From Pictodentalium vernedei (lineage: Eukaryota; Mollusca; Scaphopoda; Dentaliida; Dentaliidae), in the NCBI GenBank assembly GCA_031216915.1, contig CM062296.1, forward strand, positions 799,695,022 to 799,759,021: 64,000 bases of DNA, in the 5' to 3' direction. Under the pieces are notes generated by a model that was not told the origin of the DNA, searched no databases, and saw nothing but the letters and a program-made list of their open reading frames with translations. Position numbers and translations under genes: made by a program. This document shows, in pieces, positions 55,965 through 64,000 of the stretch. Positions within the stretch are counted from its first letter, which is position 1. Every line of letters starts with the position of its first letter.

Positions 55965-56006
55965 TGGTTTTCGAAAGTGTTGTTAAAACCCAATAAATAA
56001 ATAAAC
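55965..56006 (+). repeat. SINE tail fragment
   Basis: Only 'ttttcgaaagtgttgttaaa' and the AAAT-rich end of the SINE are present, directly before B1 copy 4. Confidence 0.55.
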
Positions 56007-57778
56007 AAGAGTCCCCACAGGGCCTGAAGTGCTCACCTTGAACAGAACACGATATAAACAGAGAACAGAACACGATATAAGAGTCCAAGAATGAATCTAC
56101 ATTAAGCAATCCATCTCCATAGGATACACTGCAAATCTTTGAGCCCCTCAGGAGTGACAAAAACAGTCCAAGCATCATGCCTTTTCTTTAGTTGATCATG
56201 ATTTAAAATGTGGATCTGAGTGAGCTCCCCTCTCAAGCCCCTTGATACAACCTATGTAGATTACTCTTCACATCTAGAGGGTACTGAATAAAAAATGTCT
56301 AATACTTCAGCTACTTGGCCACTTCTGGCTCCCATAGGGAGCCCAAATATCAACCCAGGCACTCGATTTGAACAAAGTTGAATCTGATCTCCTTAGAGAT
56401 GCTGTATACCAAATATGAAAGGCTAGCATTCTGACTGGTGGATCTGAAGAACACAATTTTAAAGAAATTTCCTCATATTGCACTAAGTTAAAATTTGGGC
56501 TACCATAGCGAGCTCAAACTTTAACCTACAGACCCGATTTGAACAAACTTGAATCTCACCCCCACCCCACCCCATCCCCCTTAGAGATGTTGTATACCAA
56601 ATACGAAAGCATTCTGACTGGTGGATCTGAAGAAGAAGATTTTTAAAAAAAACTTACCCATATAGCCTTAAGTTAAAATTGGGGCTACCAAAGGAAGCCC
56701 AAATATTAACATAGGGACTTGGTTTGAACAATCTTGAATCTGACCATCATAACAAAGCATTCTGACTGGTGGATCTGAAGAAGAAGATTTTTAAAAAAAA
56801 CTTCCCCATATAGCCTTAAGTTAATATTGGGGCTACCAAAGGAAGCCCAAATATTAACATAAAGACTTGGTTTGAACAATCTTGAATCTGACCATCATAA
56901 CAATGAGGGTACCAAACATTAAAAAATTCTGACTCGTGGTTCTGAAGAAGATTTTTAAAGAAAGTTCCCCATAAAATTTGTGCTCCTGCATTGAGTCCAA
57001 ATATGAACCAATGGGCTTCATTTTAACAAACTTGTATCTGACCCATCTATGGATGCTGTATACCAAACATCAAAAGATTCTGAACATTGGTTCTGGAGAA
57101 AAGATTTTCTAAAATGTTTGCAAAAATGCTGCGCCAACACTATTCTGATGCCCTCTGCAGAACTCCCTAACAAAAACAGAGGGCATTTTTTTTTACCATT
57201 CAATTCTAATGGTCCTAAGGATGCTTCATACCACATAACAGTTCTCTGTTCCAAGTGGTTTGGGAAACATGAGAGTTTGAAAATATTTCTATTTTTTGCT
57301 CCTGGGGTTCCCATGGGGATGCAGGGTTTTTTTTGCATGAGGCAAGTTCTTATGACCCAATATTACCACATACTGAATGTCATTCAAATCGGACCATCGG
57401 TTTGGAAAATAGAAATTTTGGGTGGTACCAAAAATCTAACCCCTGACATTACAAAGCCAAATATTGCTTCACAAAGTACGTTTGAACACACGTGATTCTA
57501 CACCTCAAAAGGTAGTTCCATAATGAATATCAAGTCACTGTACCCGCTGGTTCATAAGATTCTAAAAATATTTTGGGAGCATTTTACCCCACCCCCTCCC
57601 TATGGGGCTGGGCATGTTGAGTTGAACAAAAATGTAATACCCCTTTGGTACCATTACTCACACAAACTTTAACTTGAATTGACCAAAACATGGTGTTGAT
57701 GGATGACAGACAGATGGACAATGGACGGAGAGTGACTAGATAAGCCCTGCTTGACTTTGTCGAAGTGAGATAAAACAA
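56004..57778 (+). mobile_element. B1 copy 4
   Basis: The head 'aacaagagtccccacagggc' is followed by units with 'ttctgactggtggatctgaa', then the 'tcctggggttcccatgggga' segment near 57300, and the tail 'gactttgtcgaagtgagata' with A-rich end. The 148-codon frame at 57049-57495 falls in repeat sequence shared with other B1 copies and is not a gene. Confidence 0.72.
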
Positions 57779-57784
57779 AAAAAA

Positions 57785-58160
57785 ATTAAATGGTTCATGT
57801 CCGATATTTTACCCATGTTATTAAAATTGATAAATTTGTCCCTAGAGTGCAACAAGGCTTATGCTATAGCATTACAAAGCCTTCTTGCACTCAAGCGATG
57901 GAATACACCGCCACCCATGCTATTCTGTAGATTATGAGGTCTAAAACAAACAACGAACATGAACTTATGCATGAATATTATTACAATGAATACACTGTTT
58001 TACACAAAGGAATACCACACAATCCAGTGTAGACTGATATCAAAAAGTCCTCCGTAGTGGAAGGGCAATTTTAACAAACATACAGGCCCAAATAAGTTTC
58101 ATACACAGCGTAAAAATTCCACAACATTAATAAACATTCATGTATGTTTAATAGGAATTA
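57785..58160. other. spacer, nothing recognised
   Basis: AT-rich unique-looking sequence between B1 copy 4 and the last MITE. Confidence 0.4.
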
Positions 58161-58817
58161 CAGTTAAAACTAGAAGTCCTGTCACGAATAGTGCGCTTAT
58201 CTAGGCTTAATTGCACGTTGGAATTGCGCGCAATTGTCATATCGAATGGCATCCAGAGCACGGCAGGTTCCTCTGGTTACTCATAGCAAACACATGCAAT
58301 GTTTCTGCCAATGGACCTCCGGGTTACCCGGAGGTCCATTGGCTGAAACATTGCTTGTGCGCAGGCCATATGTACAGAATTTGATTTATTTATTGGTGTT
58401 TAAGGTCACATACTTATGCACAGTGGCTAATCGTGACCATGACAGTTTTACGGGTGGAGGAAGCCGGAGTACCCGGAGAGAACCACCGAGCAACGACGAG
58501 CAGCTGTCAGCTCTCCAACATCGTAACTCTGAACTCTGCACCGCAGCGCAGGCAGGGTTAGATTGGTTGAAGACATGCGCACCATCGACGTGCAGTACGC
58601 CTCAGTACACAGCGTCATCGTGCCCCCATGTAGGCAATCGGGGTGAAGTGTCTTGCCCAAGGACACAACGCGGTTGCCGCAGGTGGGATTCGAACCGAGG
58701 ACCTCTCGGCTTGCGTACAGAATTTGATAGCTTTACTTGGGCCATAACGCGTACACTAACGCACATATCAACGTGCTATTTGTGCGCATTTCATGACAGG
58801 ACTTCTAGTTTTAACTG
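58161..58817. mobile_element. Tc1/mariner-type palindromic MITE, copy 5, split by a SINE
   Basis: TA-flanked intact ends 'cagttaaaactagaagtcct' and '..ggacttctagttttaactg'. The left portion includes the whole central hairpin. A SINE with a 14-bp target duplication interrupts the right arm. Without the SINE and one duplication the copy would be about 314 bp, as in copies 1 and 3. Confidence 0.9.
58386..58714 (-). mobile_element. SINE inserted in the MITE
   Basis: Minus-strand copy with the B box ('ggttcgaatcc') but lacking the A box, so it is truncated within the tRNA-like head. The target duplication 'gtacagaatttgat' (58372-58385 and 58715-58728) is perfect and is MITE sequence. The 208-codon plus-strand frame across it is an artefact. 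Confidence 0.9.
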
Positions 58818-59988
58818 TAGGAGTATTGTAATTAAAAGTCAATTGTGTGGTTGTTTATAAACTTATATTACTTTGTTATCAGGTGTTAAAAAATATTAAT
58901 ATTTGTAAACATACCCACCCATTTAGATTAGTCCCTTCTCATAGCAGTGACACAGACATACAGTACATTTGCTGGTCATAATCCTTGCATGGGAGGTGCA
59001 TGACGTCCATGCACATTTTTTCCAGGTAATAGTAAATCATCATCTATAAAATTTTAATTAATGAAGCACCGAATTGTATCCTGTGTTTCATTAATTAAAT
59101 TTTTGATGATTATTGCTGTAAACAATGTTTGAAAACTAATATCATTGCATCCGCAGAAATATTGCCCACCCATGGAAAGTGACCAGTCCATGGCAGCCAC
59201 ACTGTAGGCTTGGGGGCTGGAGGGGGCACATGCCCTCCCCAATTTCATTCATGCCCCCACCCCTTTCTCCTGTTAACCCATATAATGAACATCAGAAAAG
59301 ACATTTTAATATCTAGATTTTTATTCTTGTTCGCAACTTATTATGGACACAAATGGACACTGAGTCAAGGTAACTGTGTTTTACTGTCTTGAATTTCAAA
59401 TTTTTTTAATTTTTTTTTTTTGGGGGGGGGGGTGCACCCGACCCCCTCCACTGATGAGAGGGTCACACTCCCTCTTGTCCTCGCCCCTATCTCACTGCTA
59501 TGTGGCTCAGGTCATTCTGTGCATTATATTCTTTATGACCCGGCCCCACTCCCACTAGATACCTGTATTACTCTTGCCCCTACATGTAACTTGGATATCC
59601 TGGCTAAGCACCAGTATAATGGTAAACTAACATCAAATTGTGTGCTTATGTACAGTAGCTAACATATTGGAATAGTACAATGTGCTGTGTCAGAAACTTG
59701 ATCAAGTATTGATGACAAACCACAATTTTCATTACCAGTAGCTGGCGCAAGTAATAAAGTAAGATTTGCAAATATCACCCTGCGTTTTTTCAGCTATTAA
59801 TTAACATAAAATTGTGCACTTCATGAAAATTATTTCGTTACTACCTGTTAAAAATTACCGTTTCTTGTTTTGCTCTTTTAGAAAAAGAAATCACTCCTTT
59901 TCTGGCAGGCATACTAAACACAGAGGCAAACCAAGGGATACCAAGGTGAATGAAAACAGGAGAGAAACGGGTATGAGGTGGTGTGTTC
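58818..59988. other. non-coding stretch with a hairpin and G/C-rich segments
   Basis: A hairpin at about 59036-59118 pairs 'aatcatcatctataaaattt' with its near-complement and shares sequence with 51990-52045. Segments at 59210-59270 and 59415-59480 carry G and C runs like those at the ends of the hAT-like element at 10684. No gene was recognised. Confidence 0.45.
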
Positions 59989-60341
59989 TTTTTATTATTT
60001 ATTTATTGGTGTTTAAGGTCACATTTATCTGCACAACAGCTTATTGTGACCATGGCAGTTTTATGGATGGAGGAAACTAGAGTACCCCAAGAGAACCACT
60101 GAGGAATGGCAAGCAACTGTGAGCTCCCAAACATACTACACAAGCAGGGTTAGCCTTGTTCGAAGACAGGTGCACCAAGAACATGCTGTATGCCTTAGTA
60201 CACAGCATACCTTGCCCCACATGGGTAGTGGGGGTGAAGTGTCTTGCCCAAGGGCACAAAGCTGTTGCCGCAGGTGGGATTCGAACCGAGGATCTCTCGG
60301 CTTGCAGCCTCCACCTCTACCTACTTAGCCACTGCACCCCT
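59989..60341 (-). mobile_element. tRNA-headed SINE
   Basis: A complete minus-strand copy with A box 'tggctaagtaggtagagg' and B box 'ggttcgaatcc', diverged in the body, with AAAT-rich end. The target duplication 'ggtggtgt.ttc' (59977-59988 and 60342-60353) has one change, so it is older than the copies at 35639 and 36706. Confidence 0.85.
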
Positions 60342-60519
60342 GGTGGTGTATTCCGATTATGTAAATAGATTTAAGCAGTATGTGCGTGGTTTTAATGCCA
60401 TATTTGAGAATTATGGGTGCTGAAGTAATAAGAATGCATAAGAATGCGCTGAAAAATCTTCCCTTTGGTATTTAGTAGGTAGCTTGGTAAGGTAAAGTGA
60501 CCTCACCTCAGTAAGCAAC

Positions 60520-63190
60520 AGTGTGAACGCCGGCAGCCATCTTTAATATTGGGCCGCACTCAAAAACACTCATTCTCATCCCAAGGTGATAACAAAGGTA
60601 CCCAAGAAGTTTCATGAAGATCGGTTCATAAATACAGCCTCCAGCACTAGCCGTATTGACATGTGCACTTACAGTGTGTAAGTAGCACAGAATAAATCAA
60701 AGGTCATCTAATTTGCATAATTTCTGCACGAGAAAAAAACCTGTATTATACAGTATTTTTTGTGATGTAACCCCTAGCCCGAGCCGTATTGACATGTGCA
60801 CTTACTTACTGCGTATAAGTAGCACTGAATAAATCAAAGTTCATCTAATTTGCATAATTTCTGTACGAGAAAAAAGCCTGTATTATATGTGATGTATTCC
60901 ATGTTACTAAACAATCATACAAAAATTTATTCAAATCAGAACTTTCATACAGAAGTTCTGTACAAATGAAAGTGTCAATGACACTGTAGCTCAACTTGTC
61001 AAGACATGTACATGTATAGTATGTGACACAGCAATGTCAAACATCTAGGTAATGACCTGATAACAAATGTACATATAAAGTATTGTAACGGTCTGTACAT
61101 ACATACTGGCCGTAGCATGTAACAAATGTATAGGTAAAGTATTGTCAGATGCTAAATAGAAAAGAAATCTTTGAGTTCCAGAGTGGGTGTGACTGAACCC
61201 CAAAATATTTGTTCTCATAGCACAGTGATAACAAAGGCACCCCAAAACACACTCATTCCTGTCCCAAGGTGAAAACAAAGGTACCCAAGAAGTTTCGTGA
61301 AGATCAGTTCAAAATACGAGCTGTATAGAAGTTGTGACAAAAAAACTGATTGGACCTAATTTCGGTACAAAATGGCCACTGGCAGTCATCTTGAATTTTG
61401 GACCACACTCAGAAACACTCGTTCTCGTCCCAAGGTAATAACAAAGGTACCCAAGAAGTTTTGTGAAGATCAGTTCATAAACACACACTCTAGCCCAAGC
61501 CGTATTGACATGTGCACTTACAGTGTATAAGTGGCACTAAATAAATCAAAATTCTTCTAATTTGCATAATTTCTGCACGAGAAAAAAACCTGTACTATAT
61601 GTGATGTATTCCATTTTACTAAACATTCATAAAAAATTTATTCAAATCAGAACTTTCATACAGAAGTTCTGTACAAAAGACTGATTGCACTAATTTTGGT
61701 ACACAATGGTTGCTGGTGGCCATCTTGAATTTTGGACCACACCCAAAACACTCGTTCTCATCCCACGGTGATAACGAAGGTACCAAGACGTTTCGTAAAG
61801 ATCGGTTCATAAATACGGCCTCTAGCCTAAGCCGTATAGAAGTTGTGTACAAAAAACTGATTAGACCTAATTTCGGTACGAAATGGACACTGGCAGCCAT
61901 CTTGGATTTTGGACTGCACTCAGAAACACTTGTTCTCATCCCAAGGTGATAACAGAGGTACCCAAGAAGTTTTGTGAAGATCGGTTGATAAATACAGCCT
62001 CTAGCCCGAGCCGTATTGACATGTGCACTTACTGTATGTAAGTAGCACTGAAAAAATCAAAGTTCATCTAATTTGCATAATTTCTGCACGAGAAAAAAAC
62101 CCGTATTATATGTGATGTATCCCATGGTACTAAACATTCACACAAATTTTTTTTTCAAGTCAGCACTTTCATATGGAAGTTCTGTACAAAAAACAGATTT
62201 CTGCAACGTCGGTACAAAATGGCGGCTGGCGGCCAACTTGAATTTCAGATCGGTCCCCAAAACACTCGTTCTCGTCCCACTGTCATAACAAAGGTACCCA
62301 AGAAGTTTCGTAACGATCGGTTCATAAATACGGCCACTAGCCCGAGCCGTATTGAATTGTTGACGGACAGATGGATGACAGACAACTGGCCATGGAATAA
62401 GCTCAAATTTGGCTTCGCCAAAGTTGAGCTAAAAACTGATTGCAGTAATTTCAGTACAAAATAGCTGCCGGCAGCCATCTAGAATTTTGGACTCCCCCCT
62501 AAAACACTCATTCTCACCCCATGGTAATAACAAAGGTACCCAAGAAATTTTGTAAAGATTGGTTCATAAATGCGGCCTCTAGCCCAAGCTGTACAGAAGT
62601 TCTGAACAAAAAACTGATTGTACCTAATTTCGGTACAAAATGGCCACTGGTAGCAATCTTGAATTTTGGACCGCACCCAAAAACACTCATTCTCATCCCA
62701 AGGTGATAACAAAGGTACCCAAGAAGTTTCATGAAGGTCAGTTCATAAATATAGCCTAGCCCGAGCCATATTGACATGTGCACTTACTGGGTGTATATGT
62801 AAGTAGCACCAAATAAATCAAAGTTCATCTAATTTGCATAATTTCAGCACGAGAAAAAAACTTGTATTATATGTGATGTACTCCATGTTACTAAACATTC
62901 ATACAAAAATTTATTCAAATCAGAACTTTCATACAGAAGTTTTGTACAAAAAAACTGATTGCACTAATTTCTGTACAAAATGGCTGCTGGAGGCCATCTT
63001 GAATTTTGGACCGCAGCTAAAAACACTCGTTCTCGTCCCACGGTGATAGCAAAGGTACCCAAGAAGTTTCATAAAGATCGGTTCATAAATACAGCCTCTA
63101 GCCCGAGCCGTATTGAATTGTTGTTCCCAAACAGACGGACAACGGGCTATGAGATAACCTTAAATATGACTGTGTCAAAGTTGAGCTACA
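60520..63190 (+). mobile_element. B2 element, outer copy
   Basis: B2 modules ('cggcagccatc', 'aaggtacccaagaagtttca') run from 60535, break at 60963 within 'gttctgtacaaa', resume at 62433 with 'aaaactgattgcag', and end 'gtgtcaaagttgagctacaa' at 63190. The interruption is another B2 copy. The 5' end of the outer copy is not clear. Confidence 0.65.
60964..62432 (+). mobile_element. B2 element inserted in B2
   Basis: It has the same sharp start ('aagtgtcaatgacactgtag') and end ('ggcttcgccaaagttgagct') as the copy at 47455, and the same internal order including the 'gtacatgtatagtatgtgac' segment. The interrupted host sequence can be followed across it. It is shorter than the 47.5-kb copy by fewer internal modules. 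Confidence 0.75.
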
Positions 63191-63850
63191 AATGGGGAGT
63201 ATCCAGAGTATCACAAAACAAAAACCTATTTGTAAAGGACTCCCCCTTTCAAGGACAATCTGACAGCGTTGGCATTCACCACCATGCTACCTTGAGGCTG
63301 CATTTTGAATTCCTGTGTTTGTTGTTCTCATGAAATATTATTTTATTATTATCAGTTATGGTACAAATATGGTACCGATAGCACACTTTCAGGAACCGCT
63401 GATGTCTGATGACGACTGTGTGTCAGTGCTTGAGGTGCACACATACTTTTGGGGTTATATACACCACATCCTTCATTTTGCTATATAATTTGTGTAAATT
63501 TATTTGGAATTTATAGAATTTCAGACTTGGAAATTTCATAGTATTGTTTTTGCCTTAGTTATGGTGCTTTTTAAGTAATGGGCAATTTAGTTTGAAAAAG
63601 GGGTTCATGAAGGTTCAGTCACAGGAAGATTCAGCCCTCATACTTTTTCTGGGAATATTCGGTCTCAGTCGTGGTTGAATGTCATCACCTCTGAGGTCAA
63701 ATCCTCACAGAATTTTTTTTTTTAAATATTCTATGCATTTTTTCTATTGTTTTTTTTAAGGATTTATGATTACTAATTATGACAAAATTACAAGTGCAAT
63801 ATGAAACAAACCTTAATGAAGCTGGAACAAAAAAAAACCTTCCCAAAACA
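63191..63850. other. non-coding stretch, nothing recognised
   Basis: AT-rich sequence. A line of words 'ggttcatgaaggttcagtca' and 'gaagattcagccctcat' near 63601-63640 faintly recalls the short-word arrays at 390-780. No gene was recognised. Confidence 0.4.
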
Positions 63851-64000
63851 AGCTGAGAGGTTCTCAGCTCGAATCCCAATTGCGGCAACTGAGATAAGGC
63901 GTACTGCACATTGATGATGCACTTGTCTTCAACCAATGCTAACCCAGTAACCCTGCTTGCTTGGAGGTACAATGTTGAGAAGCCTGACAGTTGCTTGTCA
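63851..64000 (+). mobile_element. SINE cut by the window end
   Basis: Begins inside the tRNA-like head ('gctgagaggttctcagct', B box 'gctcgaatccc') and continues into the body ('gatgatgcacttgtcttcaa', 'agcctgacagttgcttgtca'). The usual 'gtgtccttgggcaagacact' segment is missing. The rest lies beyond the window. Confidence 0.75.

Noticed and set aside
57049-57495. 148-codon plus-strand frame
   Set aside because: It falls in a B1 segment also present, without an open frame, at 50.9-51.2, 52.8-53.1 and 55.2-55.5 kb.
58234-58860. 208-codon plus-strand frame
   Set aside because: It crosses a MITE-SINE-MITE junction in the antisense direction of the SINE. It is an artefact of nested repeats.

Overview
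The window looks like repeat-dominated nuclear DNA of a marine invertebrate, most likely a lophotrochozoan such as a mollusc. The reasons are the AT-rich background, tRNA-headed SINEs ending in (AAAT)n, many palindromic MITEs, a Ty3/gypsy element with K02A2.6/mag-style pol, a Penelope-type reverse transcriptase, and long repeats that begin near 'aacaagag' and end in 'gagctaaaa'. No host protein-coding gene, rRNA gene or functional tRNA gene could be supported. This taxon call is inference from repeat style, not from a marker gene.

Layout. 0-5 kb: foldback-like elements built from short inverted word arrays, a 397-bp direct duplication and the first Tc1-type MITE. 5-13.5 kb: SINEs (one with a 5S rRNA-like head, one nested in another SINE), a decayed Tc1-family transposase gene, TTAA-flanked palindromic MITEs and a hAT-like element. 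13.5-19.1 kb: an eight-unit, 240-bp satellite with a five-unit higher-order period. 20.2-33.4 kb: a broken Ty3/gypsy fossil with about 98% identical LTRs, split by a 9.2-kb compound insertion of Penelope-like retroelement copies arranged as an inverted, tandem array. 33.7-45.5 kb: further MITEs, SINEs and short palindromes separated by unique-looking sequence without recognisable genes. 45.5-57.8 kb: four same-orientation copies of a long non-coding repeat (here called B1), themselves invaded by a second family (B2), a hAT-like element, a TTAA MITE and a Tc1-type MITE. 58-64 kb: a MITE split by a SINE, another SINE, a self-nested B2 element and a SINE cut by the window end.

The region records several layers of transposition, and the nesting order can be read directly in many places: B1 hit by B2, hAT and MITE; hAT hit by TTAA MITE; gypsy hit by Penelope copies; SINE hit by SINE; MITE hit by SINE; B2 hit by B2. 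The most unusual items are the Penelope-like compound insertion with two unrecognised conserved ORFs, the SINE with a swapped 5S-like promoter head, the satellite array whose unit carries clustered nuclear-receptor-like half-sites, and the B2 element with sharp ends and a conserved terminal hairpin. Superfamily names for MITEs rest only on terminal motifs and target duplications seen here.
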